NCBI RefSeq assembly: GCF_021545335.1
Contig: NZ_CP089312.1
Span: 3,224,001 to 3,288,000, forward strand
Length of the DNA: 64,000 nucleotides
Origin: Streptomyces sp. GQFP
GTDB lineage: Bacteria > Actinomycetota > Actinomycetes > Streptomycetales > Streptomycetaceae
Reading direction: 5' to 3'
In this document: in pieces, positions 10,891-21,053 of the stretch
Layout of the letters: each line of letters opens with the position of its first letter
How positions within the stretch are numbered: the stretch's first letter is position 1
Program-made: the position numbers and the translations under genes
Notes under the pieces: generated by a model
Told to the model about the DNA's origin: nothing
Databases searched by the model: none
Seen by the model: only the letters and a program-made list of their open reading frames with translations

Positions 10891-10918
10891 GGCTGGTCGC
10901 GCAGTTCCCCGCGCCCCT
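10891..10918. repeat. Short Streptomyces repeat downstream of glpX
   Basis: A 28-bp block beginning GGCTGGTCGCGCAGTTCCCC, continued by GCGCCCCT. An identical block occurs at 37622-37649, also just downstream of a plus-strand gene. It appears to be a dispersed 3'-end repeat, probably forming RNA structure at transcript ends; that role is inferred. Confidence 0.8.
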
Positions 10919-11021
10919 AAAAGCAGCCCGGCTCGCGCCTGTCGATGCGCTCGCGTCTGACCCCCGTACCGAAAAAGATCATGCGGCAGAAGGGGCGCCC
11001 CTTCACCATGACCAACCCGAG

Positions 11022-11393
11022 TCAGCCCGCTGCCGCTATCGTGCCGCGGGCGGTTTTCTTGAGTTCCATTTCGCGGCGGCGGCGCCTGGCGAGGACGACT
11101 CGGCGTTCGGCGGCGGTGAGGCCGCCCCAGACTCCGTACGGCTCGGGTTGCAGCAGGGCGTGTTCGCGGCACTCGACCATGACGGGACAGCCTCCGCAGA
11201 CCCGCTTGGCCGCCTCCTCCCGGGAGAGCCTGGCCGCGGTCGGTTCCTTGGAGGGGGCGAAGAAGAGACCGGCCTCGTCGCGCCGGCACACCGCCTCGGT
11301 GTGCCACGGGGCGTCCTGGTCCCTCTCTCGCACTGGCACCCGCTGGGGCGGAACGGCAGCGACCTGCAGGGACGAATGCGGCGGTTGCAGCAC
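11022..11393 (-). CDS. wblI: WhiB-like Fe-S transcription factor (WblI type)
   Basis: A 123-residue WhiB-like protein. Four cysteines that should hold a [4Fe-4S] cluster are at 36 and at 66, 69 and 75 (RVCGGCPVMVEC). The signature YGVWGG at about 85-90 is followed by a basic C-terminus (LARRRRREMELKK) for DNA contact. These proteins act with the principal sigma factor and sense redox or NO. A good ribosome site (AGGAG, 7 bp) precedes the GTG at 11393. The wblI name rests on position between glpX and the DUF1707 gene, as I recall for S. coelicolor. Confidence 0.85.
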   Translation of the reverse strand: MLQPPHSSLQVAAVPPQRVPVRERDQDAPWHTEAVCRRDEAGLFFAPSKEPTAARLSREEAAKRVCGGCPVMVECREHALLQPEPYGVWGGLTAAERRVVLARRRRREMELKKTARGTIAAAG

Positions 11394-11700
11394 GGTCTAC
11401 TCCTGACGACGGCTTCGCGAGCTGGAGGGAGCCGTGGGGCCCACGTGGACCGGGGCGACGGGTCCGGGGCGTCCGGGGCGTGCGATCGCAAGGCGCGCGC
11501 GTGCCGGGCGTACCGGGTTCCGCGTGAAGCCCACGGCACCCTCCAAGAGACGATGCAGCAAGCCCTACCCGCTGTGCGCGCGCCTATGCACTGAGTTCCC
11601 AACCGCTGAGGTTCCAGGGCATTGTCGGGGCGTCGTGACCTGACCGAATCCCTTCATGATCTCTTCGGGATCTCTTCGAGTGCGACCGAATTCACAACCG
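11394..11700. other. Intergenic region upstream of the WhiB-like gene
   Basis: A 307-bp gap between two minus-strand genes. It should contain the wblI promoter and the end of the DUF1707 transcript. The only structure noted is a weak direct repeat, TGATCTCTTCGGGATCTCTTCG, near 11657-11680. Confidence 0.4.
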
Positions 11701-12411
11701 TCAACGATCCAGGTGTTTGCGCAAACTCCGGTCGACCTTGCGGGAGACGCGGTCGAGGATGTCCTCGATCATCCTGCCCCGCTTGGGCTTCGCCTCGACA
11801 TTGCCGAGTATGGCCAGTCCGTCCACATAGACCACGGGTGCGTCGGGTTCGCCCGAATCCAGCGTGCTCACCTCGAAGTTGCCCAGCACACCACCGCCGG
11901 TGCCGCGCAACGAGATGTTCTCCGGGACGCGGATCTCGACGTTGCCGAAGACCGAGATCGCCTTGATCACGACCTGCTGGTACTCGAATATCGCCTCGCT
12001 GAGGTCGATCTCGACGCTGCCGAAGACCGCGTACGCGTGCATACGGCGGCCCGCGCGCCAGCGGCCCTTGCGGACGGCGCTGCTGAAGACCGCCACCACG
12101 TTCTCGTCGGGGTCCATCGGGATCGCGCCCGGGGTGGGGCGGTTGGGCGCGGGGGTGTATCCCCGGGTCGTGTGGGGGCGGTAGGACTGGTGGCCGGCGG
12201 GCAGGTCCCGTACGAAGACCTCCAGTTCGCCGACCGTCTTGGCACTGAGCACGCCCTCGACGCGCTCGGCGTGCTCGTCGGGCGTGAGGCGGCCCTCGGC
12301 CAGCGCCTCGCGCAGGAGGTCGGCGACGCGGTCACGGTCGGCGTCCGAGGCGCGGAGTTCCGAGACCCCGGCTTCGGGGGCACGCGGTTCGGTGTGCTTC
12401 TGAAGGTCCAC
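11701..12411 (-). CDS. DUF1707 and LiaF-like (DUF2154) protein
   Basis: A 236-residue protein. Residues ~18-70 are a DUF1707 domain (LRASDADRDRVADLLREA, then LTPDEHAERVEG). A Pro-rich linker with no clear membrane span follows. Residues ~105-225 are a beta-rich LiaF-C/DUF2154 domain (VVAVFSSAVRKGRW, AVFGSVEIDLSEA, ISVFGNVEIRVPE). LiaF-type domains are implicated in sensing cell-wall antibiotic stress; the role in this soluble form is not established. It is divergent from the class I fumarase, with a perfect palindrome ~20 bp upstream of its start. Confidence 0.87.
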   Translation of the reverse strand: MDLQKHTEPRAPEAGVSELRASDADRDRVADLLREALAEGRLTPDEHAERVEGVLSAKTVGELEVFVRDLPAGHQSYRPHTTRGYTPAPNRPTPGAIPMDPDENVVAVFSSAVRKGRWRAGRRMHAYAVFGSVEIDLSEAIFEYQQVVIKAISVFGNVEIRVPENISLRGTGGGVLGNFEVSTLDSGEPDAPVVYVDGLAILGNVEAKPKRGRMIEDILDRVSRKVDRSLRKHLDR

Positions 12412-12429
12412 GGAAGCAGCGTACCCAAA

Positions 12430-12443
12430 CGCGATAGATCGCG
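12430..12443. promoter_or_regulatory. Palindrome CGCGATAGATCGCG
   Basis: A perfect inverted repeat (CGCGAT-AG-ATCGCG) 19 bp upstream of the DUF1707 gene start. Its size and position suit a dimeric repressor site at that gene's promoter. The binding protein is unknown. Confidence 0.5.
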
Positions 12444-12495
12444 ACTAGGGGTGTGGACAAGCGGAAGTCGCCCCCTCGTCCGAGCCGGGACCCTC

Positions 12496-12514
12496 TCAAC
12501 TGAGTCTTACCTAA
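12496..12514 (-). promoter_or_regulatory. Iron-box-like site upstream of the class I fumarase
   Basis: Read on the minus strand this is TTAGGTAAGACTCAGTTGA. It agrees at 14 of 19 positions with the DmdR1/IdeR iron box as I recall it (TTAGGTTAGGCTCACCTAA), including an unbroken TTAGGT and CTCA. It lies ~90 bp before the fumarase start and ~85 bp before the divergent DUF1707 gene, so either could be the target. Counted by eye, not scored against a matrix. Confidence 0.45.
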
Positions 12515-12603
12515 CAAGCTCCGCGCTTCCGGCAAGTCATACGCTGGTGGGCGCCCGCCAATGAAGGCAGGCCGCTGTCTTCGTCGAGTGAGGAATGGGC
12601 GAG

Positions 12604-14270
<1,667 letters not shown>

Positions 14271-14271
<1 letters not shown>

Positions 14272-14378
14272 GGGTTTTCGCCCCCGCCGCCCTTACCCGT
14301 CCCATCCCTGGGGGCTGCGCCCCCAGACCCCCCTTGTCGCGCTGAACGCGCTCGTCCTCAAACGCCGGACGGGCTGGA
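14271..14378. repeat. Streptomyces intergenic repeat, copy 2
   Basis: Nearly the same ~108 bp as copy 1, from GGGGTTTTCGCCCCCGCC to GGACGGGCTGGA. It begins immediately after the class I fumarase stop codon. With copy 3 it forms an inverted pair separated by 45 bp. Confidence 0.9.
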
Positions 14379-14423
14379 TGGTGCCGGCCGGGGCTTGATC
14401 TTTCAGCCCAGGCCCAGGTATTT

Positions 14424-14522
14424 CAGCCCGTCCGGCGTTTGAGGACGAGGCCGTTCAGGCCGATAGCGGGGGTCTGGGGGCGCAGCCCCCAGGGATGGGA
14501 CGGGTAGGGGCGGCGGGGGCGA
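14424..14522. repeat. Streptomyces intergenic repeat, copy 3 (inverted)
   Basis: The reverse complement of copies 1 and 2, from CAGCCCGTCCGGCGTTTGAG to GGCGGCGGGGGCGA. Copies 2 and 3 together could fold into a ~100-bp stem between the two fumarase genes. It ends ~72 bp before the fumC start, so fumC must be expressed from the remaining short leader or by read-through. Confidence 0.9.
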
Positions 14523-14593
14523 GGAAACGCTGCCCTGGCCGCAAGGGAATACGTCCCTCCGACCCCACGCTGTCCCTTCCGGAGGTACGACGA

Positions 14594-15988
14594 ATGACAA
14601 CCACTGGCCAGTACCGCACCGAGCACGACTCCATGGGCGAGGTACGCGTCCCCGCCCACGCCAAGTGGCGGGCCCAGACCCAACGCGCCGTCGAGAACTT
14701 CCCCATCTCCGGGCAGCGGATCGAGCGTGCGCACATCGAGGCCCTCGCCCACATCAAGGGCGCCGCCGCCAAGGTCAACGCCGATCTCGGGGTCGTCGAC
14801 AAGGACATCGCCGGGGCGATCCAGGAGGCCGCCGGGGAGGTCGCCGCCGGGGAGTGGGACGCGCACTTTCCCGTTGACGTGTTCCAGACAGGGTCCGGGA
14901 CCTCGTCCAACATGAACGCCAACGAGGTCATCGCCACCCTTGCGAGTGAGCGGTTGGGCAGGGACGTACACCCTAATGATCATGTCAACGCGTCGCAGTC
15001 CTCCAACGACGTGTTTCCGTCCTCCATCCACATCGCCGCCACCGCCGCCGTCACCCGTGATCTGATCCCCGCTCTCGACCACCTCGCCGACTCCCTCACC
15101 CGCAAGTCCGAGGAGTTCGCCGACGTCGTGAAGTCGGGGCGTACGCATCTCATGGATGCCACGCCCGTGACGCTCGGACAGGAGTTCGGGGGGTACGCCG
15201 CTCAGGTGCGGTACGGCGTCGAGCGGCTGCGGGCCTCCCTGCCCCGGCTCGCCGAGCTGCCCCTCGGCGGTACCGCCGTCGGGACCGGCATCAACACGCC
15301 TCCCGGGTTCTCCGCCGCCGTTATCGAGGAGGTGGCGCGGGCTACCGGGCTGCCCCTCACCGAAGCCCGCGATCACTTCGAGGCCCAGGGCGCGAGGGAC
15401 GGGATCGTCGAGACCTCGGGGCAGCTCAGGACCATTGCCGTGGGGCTCACGAAAATCGCCAACGATCTTCGGTGGATGGCCTCGGGACCTCGGACCGGGC
15501 TTGCCGAGATTTCCCTTCCCGATCTTCAGCCGGGGTCGTCCATCATGCCCGGCAAGGTCAACCCCGTCATTCCCGAGGCCGTGCTCATGGTGTCCGCGCA
15601 GGTCATCGGCAACGACCTCACCGTCACCACCGCCGGTGCCGCCGGGAACTTCGAGCTCAATGTCATGCTGCCCGTCATTGCCAAGAATGTGCTGGAGTCC
15701 GTTCGGCTCCTCGCCAATGCCTCTCTGCTGCTTGCCGATCGGACCGTCGACGGGATCGTCGCGCATCGGGAGCGGGCCCGGGAGTACGCCGAGTCCTCGC
15801 CCTCCGTGGTCACACCGCTCAACAAGTACATCGGGTACGAGGAAGCCGCCAAGGTGGCCAAGAAGTCGCTCGCCGAGCAGAAGACCATTCGCCAAGTCGT
15901 CCTGGAGGGTGGGTACGTGGAGCGCGGTGATCTCACCGTCGAGCAGCTCGACACGGCCCTTGATGTCCTGCGGATGACACGCCCGTAA
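14594..15988 (+). CDS. fumC: Fumarate hydratase class II (iron-independent)
   Basis: A 464-residue homotetrameric class II fumarase of the TCA cycle. Active-site segments are [10 protein letters not shown] (~98-107), [12 protein letters not shown] (~131-142), [20 protein letters not shown] (~181-200) and the superfamily signature [11 protein letters not shown] near 316. GGAGGTACGACGA precedes the ATG with good spacing. The fixed order class I then class II suggests the cell can switch isoenzyme when iron or redox state changes; that reading is inferred. Confidence 0.97.
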   Translation: MTTTGQYRTEHDSMGEVRVPAHAKWRAQTQRAVENFPISGQRIERAHIEALAHIKGAAAKVNADLGVVDKDIAGAIQEAAGEVAAGEWDAHFPVDVFQTGSGTSSNMNANEVIATLASERLGRDVHPNDHVNASQSSNDVFPSSIHIAATAAVTRDLIPALDHLADSLTRKSEEFADVVKSGRTHLMDATPVTLGQEFGGYAAQVRYGVERLRASLPRLAELPLGGTAVGTGINTPPGFSAAVIEEVARATGLPLTEARDHFEAQGARDGIVETSGQLRTIAVGLTKIANDLRWMASGPRTGLAEISLPDLQPGSSIMPGKVNPVIPEAVLMVSAQVIGNDLTVTTAGAAGNFELNVMLPVIAKNVLESVRLLANASLLLADRTVDGIVAHRERAREYAESSPSVVTPLNKYIGYEEAAKVAKKSLAEQKTIRQVVLEGGYVERGDLTVEQLDTALDVLRMTRP

Positions 15989-16061
15989 CGTCATTCGGCC
16001 ACTGGCGAGAACGGTGACGCGCACCGCAGCGTCACGTGCCCGGGGCACCTAATATCTCTCC

Positions 16062-16754
16062 ATGACAGACGACGGAGCGGTGAGACGAGTGGAAGCGGGC
16101 GGATCGGCGGCGTACTGGTCCCCCGGCAGTCAGATTCTGTGGCGGTACCGTGAGAACTCCGGCGACCGCTTCCACATCGTGCGTCCCGTCACCGTCGTGC
16201 GGGATGATTCCGAGGTGCTGGCCGTGTGGATGGCGCCGGGTACCGAGTGCGTCAAGCCCGTGCTCGCCGACGGTACGCCCGTCCACGTGGAACCGCTGGA
16301 GTCGCGGTACACCAAGCCCCGTACCGTGCAGAGGGATCGGTGGTTCGGGACCGGGGTGCTGAAGCTCGCTCGGCCCGGTGAGCCGTGGTCTGTGTGGCTT
16401 TTCTGGGAACCGGGCTGGCAGTTCAAGAACTGGTACGTGAACCTGGAGGAACCGCTGGTCCGTTGGGCCGGCGGGGTCGATTCCGAGGATCACTTCCTCG
16501 ACATCACCGTGAATCCCGACCGGACTTGGGAGTGGCGTGACGAGGACGAGTTCGCGCAGGCCCAGCAGGCCGGACTGATGGACGCCCAACTCGCCGAACG
16601 GGTAAGGGAAGCGGGGCGATCGGCGGTCGAGGTCATCCGCGCGTGGGGGGCGCCGTTCGCGGATGGCTGGCAGCACTGGCGACCGGATCCGTCCTGGGCT
16701 GTACCGTCACTGCCGGAGGACTGGGACCGTACGCCCGCGCACATGTCGTCATGA
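16062..16754 (+). CDS. DUF402 (FomD-like) protein
   Basis: A 230-residue cytosolic protein. The first ~165 residues form a beta-barrel of the DUF402/FomD type, with VTVVRDDSEVLAVWMAPGT, WLFWEPGWQFKNWYVNLEEP and a metal-site-like DSEDHFLDITVNPDRTWEWRDEDEF. FomD relatives hydrolyse nucleotide- or CMP-linked phosphonates, and others are nucleoside diphosphatases. The aspartates and glutamates in the DxDH and DEDEF stretch fit divalent-metal binding. No phosphonate genes are nearby, so a housekeeping nucleotide phosphatase is the likelier reading. Confidence 0.82.
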   Translation: MTDDGAVRRVEAGGSAAYWSPGSQILWRYRENSGDRFHIVRPVTVVRDDSEVLAVWMAPGTECVKPVLADGTPVHVEPLESRYTKPRTVQRDRWFGTGVLKLARPGEPWSVWLFWEPGWQFKNWYVNLEEPLVRWAGGVDSEDHFLDITVNPDRTWEWRDEDEFAQAQQAGLMDAQLAERVREAGRSAVEVIRAWGAPFADGWQHWRPDPSWAVPSLPEDWDRTPAHMSS

Positions 16755-17034
16755 GACCCTTGATGCGCCCCCGGTGCGCAACCGTAGGATCGTCCTCCGC
16801 AAGGGCGCACAACCGTAACTCCCGGAACATGCGCTGGGCTTGACCATACGTCACCGAGGGGCGGCAGGACGTGAGCGAGGGGTACGAGGGCAACACCGGT
16901 CCGGGCCGACCAGGGCCCGCCGGTGTAACAGGAACAACCTCTGACCACGCCGGTTTTCCGTTCCTGGGGCATGTATACCGGGTATCGGGAAGTCGGCGGG
17001 ACCAACTGCGTGTACAGCGCGCAGCCCCGGACGG

Positions 17035-19347
17035 ATGGATTCGACACGCGTGACGGAGCAACCCACCTCGCACGAGCGCAGTCGGCCGGGCACCGGCCGG
17101 CCGGACACCCCCGCGGACACCCGCGGGGCGCTTCTGCGTTCCCCGGAGGCGGCGGCTCTGCCTCTGCCGAAGCAAACGACAGGGCAGGGCGAGGGTGCCG
17201 GTGGACCGGAGGCCGCCGTCTGCTCCGTGACAGGCTCCGAGAGCCCCGAGACCGTCGGCGGCGCCGGTACGACCGGTAGGACCGGTAGGACCGCGCACGA
17301 CGCGGGAACAGCGGGAACAGAGGCGGGAACAGGCGCGATGGCATCCAGCTCGGGTACTGGTACCGGTACGTCCGGCTCCACCGGCCCCAACCCCACCGGT
17401 CCGCCGGCCACCCCAGGGCCCGAGCACTCGCAGCCCGACCAGCCGTCCTCCACCGGCCCCGACGCGCACCGCCCGCGTCCGGCGCCGGACAGCATCCCGG
17501 CCCAGCCGGGCGCCGAGAACCACACGGCCATTGACCCGCCCTCCGACACCCTCGACATCGACCCGACCACGGGCGCCCTCGTGGGCAAGGAGCGGCGTTC
17601 CGGCCAGGGCAGCCCCACCGGTACGCCCCTGCCGATGCGGCGGGACGGCGACCGGCTGCGGTTCGTCGGCGCGGCCACCCGGCGGATCGCCCGGGGCATC
17701 GACCTCGACGAGATCGTGATGGGGCTGTGCCGGGCCACCGTGCCGACCTTCTCCGACACGATCCTCGTCTATCTGCGCGACCCGCTGCCCGTCGGCGACG
17801 AGCGGCCCACAGGACCGCTGGTGCTGCGGCTGCGCCGTACGGACCGGCTGCCGCAGGAGCGGGACTCCGAGAACGGCTTCCTGGCCACCTCTGCCGTCCC
17901 CCAGCAGCCCCCCGAGCTGTCCCCGGTCAGCGCCGAATTGTGCGAGGTGCGTCCCGGTGGCGCGCTCGCCGAGGTGCTGCGGGGCGTACGGCCCGTTTTC
18001 GCGGACGCGCCCGCCGCCCGCGCGGCCCTGCCCGAACTGCTGGGCGAGGGCTGCGATCTGGACGTACCGGACGGCCAGCGCGCGATCCTCGCCCCGCTGC
18101 GCGGCCGGCGCCGGGTCATCGGGGCCGCGCTCTTCCTGCGCCGCCCGGAGCGGATCCCGTTCGAGACGGACGACCTCCTCGTCGCCGCCCAACTCGCCAC
18201 GCACAGCGCCCTCGGCATCGACAAGGCGGTGCTGTACGGCCGCGAGGCCTACATCGCCGACGAGCTGCAGCGCACGATGCTGCCGGAGACCCTGCCGCGG
18301 CCGACAGGTGTGCGGCTCGCGTCCCGTTACCTCCCGGCCGCCGAGACCGCCCGTGTCGGCGGTGACTGGTACGACGCGATCCCGCTGCCCGGCAGCCGCG
18401 TCGCCCTCGTCGTCGGTGACGTCATGGGGCACTCCATGACCAGCGCGGCCATCATGGGCCAGCTCCGGACGACCGCGCAGACCCTCGCCGGGCTCGACCT
18501 GCCCCCGCAGGAGGTCCTGCACCACCTCGACGAACAGGCCCAGCGCCTCGGCACCGACCGCATGGCGACCTGCCTGTACGCGGTGTACGACCCGGTATCG
18601 CACCGGATCACCATCGCCAACGCCGGCCATCCGCCGCCCGTCCTGCTGCACCTGGGCGGCCGGGCCGAGGTGCTGAAGGTGCCGTCCGGCGCGCCCATCG
18701 GGGTCGGCGGTGTCGACTTCGAGGCCGTGGAGCTGGACGCGCCCGCCGGCGCCACCCTCTTCCTCTACACCGACGGCCTGGTCGAGTCCCGGCTGCGGGA
18801 CGTCTGGACCGGCATAGAGCAGCTGCGCGAGAAGCTCGCCGCGACCGCCCAGCTGACCGGCCCCGACCATCCGCCGCCCCTCGAAGCCCTGTGCGACGAG
18901 GTCCTCGACATGCTGGGCCCGGGCGACCGGGACGACGACATCGCGCTGCTCGCCGCCCGCTTCGACGGCATCGCGCCGAGCGATGTCGCGTACTGGTACC
19001 TGGACCCGGAGGACGCGGCGCCCGGCCGGGCCCGCCGGCTCGCCCGGCGCGCGCTGTCCCGCTGGGGTCTTGAGGAGCTGACGGACTCGGTGGAGCTGCT
19101 CGTCAGCGAGGTCGTGACGAACGCGGTGCGCTACGCCTCCCGGCCGATCACCCTCCGGCTGCTGCGGACCGACGTACTGCGCTGCGAGGTCGGCGACGAC
19201 GTGCCGCAGCTGCCACGCCTGCGGCAGGCGCGGGCCACGGACGAGGGCGGGCGCGGGCTGTATCTCGTCAACCGGCTGGCCCGGCGCTGGGGCGCGACCC
19301 GGCTGAGCACCGGGAAGGTGGTCTGGTTCGAGCTGAACCGGACATGA
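17035..19347 (+). CDS. SpoIIE-type PP2C phosphatase with GAF and HATPase domains
   Basis: A 770-residue signalling protein. Residues 1-200 are low-complexity Pro/Thr/Gly. A GAF-like region (~215-390) is followed by a SpoIIE/PP2C domain (~400-640) with metal aspartates in GGDWYDAIPLPG and VVGDVMGHSM, then NAGHPPPVLL, YTDGLVES and DDDIALLA. A C-terminal anti-sigma-type ATPase domain (~665-768) has SEVVTNAVRYA and GGRGLYLVNRLA. Such proteins dephosphorylate anti-anti-sigma factors and may also act as the kinase. The usual GHG is GHS here. The ATG at 17035 lacks a clear ribosome site; GTG at 17050 is an alternative. Confidence 0.93.
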   Translation: MDSTRVTEQPTSHERSRPGTGRPDTPADTRGALLRSPEAAALPLPKQTTGQGEGAGGPEAAVCSVTGSESPETVGGAGTTGRTGRTAHDAGTAGTEAGTGAMASSSGTGTGTSGSTGPNPTGPPATPGPEHSQPDQPSSTGPDAHRPRPAPDSIPAQPGAENHTAIDPPSDTLDIDPTTGALVGKERRSGQGSPTGTPLPMRRDGDRLRFVGAATRRIARGIDLDEIVMGLCRATVPTFSDTILVYLRDPLPVGDERPTGPLVLRLRRTDRLPQERDSENGFLATSAVPQQPPELSPVSAELCEVRPGGALAEVLRGVRPVFADAPAARAALPELLGEGCDLDVPDGQRAILAPLRGRRRVIGAALFLRRPERIPFETDDLLVAAQLATHSALGIDKAVLYGREAYIADELQRTMLPETLPRPTGVRLASRYLPAAETARVGGDWYDAIPLPGSRVALVVGDVMGHSMTSAAIMGQLRTTAQTLAGLDLPPQEVLHHLDEQAQRLGTDRMATCLYAVYDPVSHRITIANAGHPPPVLLHLGGRAEVLKVPSGAPIGVGGVDFEAVELDAPAGATLFLYTDGLVESRLRDVWTGIEQLREKLAATAQLTGPDHPPPLEALCDEVLDMLGPGDRDDDIALLAARFDGIAPSDVAYWYLDPEDAAPGRARRLARRALSRWGLEELTDSVELLVSEVVTNAVRYASRPITLRLLRTDVLRCEVGDDVPQLPRLRQARATDEGGRGLYLVNRLARRWGATRLSTGKVVWFELNRT

Positions 19348-19350
19348 ATC

Positions 19351-19376
19351 ATCCCCTCCCTGAAGGGGGAGGGGAT
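19351..19376. repeat. Hairpin at the right end of a TnpB-type element
   Basis: ATCCCCTCCC-TGAAGG-GGGAGGGGAT: a perfect 10-bp stem with a 6-base loop, three bases after the phosphatase stop codon and just past the 3' end of a TnpB remnant. In IS200/IS605 elements the right end forms such a hairpin and the guide RNA scaffold ends here. It may now also serve as the phosphatase terminator. Confidence 0.6.
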
Positions 19377-19383
19377 TCCTGGC

Positions 19384-19530
19384 TCAGGCCGCCTCCTGGA
19401 GCAGCGCTCCAGGAGGTCTTCTGCCATCAGCGCCAGCCGGGTTGAGACCAGCCCGGACGAGCATGACATGTGCGGAGTTCTTGTCCCGTGGGGACACGTT
19501 TCCGCATGCGGTGCAGGTGTAGGTGAGCGG
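19384..19530 (-). pseudogene. TnpB (RNA-guided endonuclease) C-terminal remnant
   Basis: The last ~48 codons of a TnpB gene end in TGA at 19384-19386. The peptide reads YTCTACGNVSPRDKNSAHVM, then LVRAGLNPAGADG. This is the second half of the zinc ribbon (CxxC) followed by the (D)(R/K)N(S/A)A motif that ends TnpB proteins. An in-frame stop at 19531-19533 and unrelated sequence beyond it show that the rest, including the first CxxC and the RuvC domain, is gone. There is no TnpA or left end nearby. Confidence 0.85.
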
Positions 19531-19553
19531 TCACGATGTCGCGTACTCGCACG

Positions 19554-19601
19554 CGTACGAGGAAGGGCTCCCGGTGATCACCGGGAGCCCTTCCTCGTAC
19601 G
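19554..19601. terminator. Long palindromic bidirectional terminator, copy 1
   Basis: A perfect 24-bp inverted repeat centred at 19577/19578 with core GGGCTCCCGGTGATCACC. The same core is the centre of the 60-bp palindrome at 25155-25214 after the PBP gene. The two copies flank the accessory segment. Confidence 0.85.
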
Positions 19602-19604
19602 TGC

Positions 19605-19700
19605 CTACTGTGGGGCGTCCGGATCTGGGGGCCATCCAGCCCGTGGGGGCCGTCTCCGGGGCCGTCGCTTCCTCAGTCGTCGAGGTCTCGGGCACCATCT
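19605..19700 (-). pseudogene. Decayed copy of a penicillin-binding-protein 3' end
   Basis: Immediately beyond terminator copy 1, the minus strand reads PPDPDAPQ-stop (stop at 19605-19607), like the genuine PBP end DPPDPDEDQ-stop. With one frameshift the upstream part reads TTEEATAPETAPTG, like SAPTFPEETPTGG of the PBP. At the DNA level CGTCCGGATC, CCCGT and TCTCCGGG line up with the PBP tail in the same order. The outer limit is uncertain. From here to 19942 I see no intact gene. Confidence 0.6.
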
Positions 19701-19942
19701 CCGAGGGCATCCGCGAAGCAGCGTGCGTCAGCGCGGGCATGTCGAAGGAAGTGTCTTTCTCGGCCACTTCTCGGAAGTTGACGAACGAGACGATGGATTT
19801 CACCACCAGGGCGACCAGGCCCCGGGTCTTCACCTGTATCGCTGCTCAGTGCCATGGTCGACGGGGAATCACTGACCGTGCGGAGTGAGGCAGCGCCGGG
19901 ACGGTGATAAGCGGTCGATGACACGGGAAGCGCCCAGGTTCC

Positions 19943-20620
19943 TCATCGAGCCGCCGCTGCCTTCCTGGCACGGCGGACGCGCGCCGGGGCGAACGCGTCG
20001 ATACTTCCGGCGCCCTGGCCCGGCGTGGCGTCCCAGCCTTGGATCCGTTGAGCGAGACGGGACAGACGGGCATCGCCCGGAGGGACATCGATCTGGAAGT
20101 GTGACTCCTTCACTGGGTCGAGGTCGCCGCCCCAGGCGACGACGTCCCCGCAGTCGGCAAGGATGTCCTGCACGATCGTGCGTTCCTGTTCCGTCATACC
20201 AGTGGCCTTGTCCGCGCCAAGAGGGTAGAAGAGCGGACGGATCGCCAGCGCGGTGCCGGAGAGGTAGTTCGACTCGAAGCGGGCACCGATGTGCCGGTCG
20301 ATGGTGTGGCTCTGGACGTCGCCGGGGCGCAACATGTCGATCTCGTACGAGAACCGGCGAGCCACATACAAGAGTACGGTGGCCACGTCGCCGTCCACCA
20401 GGGAAACGTGAACGTTGCCGGCACCCTCCAGACGCTCCTTCGAGGCTTGGTCGACGACGGGCCAACCGTTCGCCGATCGGGAGCCATCCCACGTCTTCAT
20501 CTGCGGAGCGGCCGAGGCGGCTACGGCGGGAGTTGTCGCGAGAGCGGTCCCGATGGCGAGGCCCGCCCCAAGAGTCAGGACGTGACGACGGCTGGGGTGG
20601 CCTGTGAACGCGTTTCTCAA
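19943..20620 (-). CDS. Tat-exported M15-like (VanY/carboxypeptidase fold) protein
   Basis: A 225-residue protein with a twin-arginine signal (PSRRHVLTLGAGLAIG, cleavage near AVAASA). The mature part resembles M15 D-Ala-D-Ala carboxypeptidase-like proteins: SNYLSGTALAIRP corresponds to the Sxx..GxAxD metal motif and KESHFQID to the final His motif, with WGGD before it. The first motif lacks the expected His and Asp, so zinc binding is doubtful. TTG at 20620 is chosen: its TTGA overlaps the stop of the upstream membrane-protein gene and AAAGGA lies upstream. Confidence 0.75.
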   Translation of the reverse strand: MRNAFTGHPSRRHVLTLGAGLAIGTALATTPAVAASAAPQMKTWDGSRSANGWPVVDQASKERLEGAGNVHVSLVDGDVATVLLYVARRFSYEIDMLRPGDVQSHTIDRHIGARFESNYLSGTALAIRPLFYPLGADKATGMTEQERTIVQDILADCGDVVAWGGDLDPVKESHFQIDVPPGDARLSRLAQRIQGWDATPGQGAGSIDAFAPARVRRARKAAAAR

Positions 20621-20994
20621 CGCATGGATCCTTTCCAACTGATGAATGGGATCTTCCCGCTCCGTACAGCTGAGCCCACAGCAAGGACGAGACAGAGGCC
20701 ACTGGTTACGAACAGTGCCACCACGGTGGGCGCAATCCAGGCGGGAACAAGCTCGATGGCACCGTGGTCCGTGTGGAGGACCTGCCGGACCGGAAGAAAG
20801 GAGACGGCTTCACCGCGGTCCGCGAGCACCGAAACCACGCCGTATATGTTGATCAACCAAGCAACGCTCGCCAGCAGCGCTGCGGCCTCCAGCAAGGCTC
20901 CGTAGGCCTCGCTCATCAGGAGAGCCCGCTTGGTCCACCTGATACAGATGGCTTTGGCGATCAGAACACCGATGGCCAGGACGGTAGTGGTCAA
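20617..20994 (-). CDS. Small integral membrane protein
   Basis: A 125-residue protein with three predicted membrane segments (about residues 3-18, 30-52, 83-108); no family recognised. The first ordinary start in frame is TTG at 20994. The well-formed ribosome site AAAGGAG (~21021-21017) lies 4-7 bases before in-frame ATC/ATT codons at 21012 and 21009, so a non-canonical start giving an ILIVVLTTTVLAIG N-terminus is possible. It overlaps the M15-like gene by 4 bp and follows the DUF1906 gene, so the three are likely one transcript. Confidence 0.65.
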   Translation of the reverse strand: MTTTVLAIGVLIAKAICIRWTKRALLMSEAYGALLEAAALLASVAWLINIYGVVSVLADRGEAVSFLPVRQVLHTDHGAIELVPAWIAPTVVALFVTSGLCLVLAVGSAVRSGKIPFISWKGSMR

Positions 20995-21053
20995 GACGAC
21001 GATAAGAATGATGCATCTCCTTTCACCGAGCAGACCAGACCTCGGTTCAGCTG

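Noticed and set aside
16871..17053. Short GTG-started frame ahead of the SpoIIE phosphatase
   Set aside because: Only 60 codons, no recognisable protein features, and out of frame with the phosphatase. It may be leader sequence.
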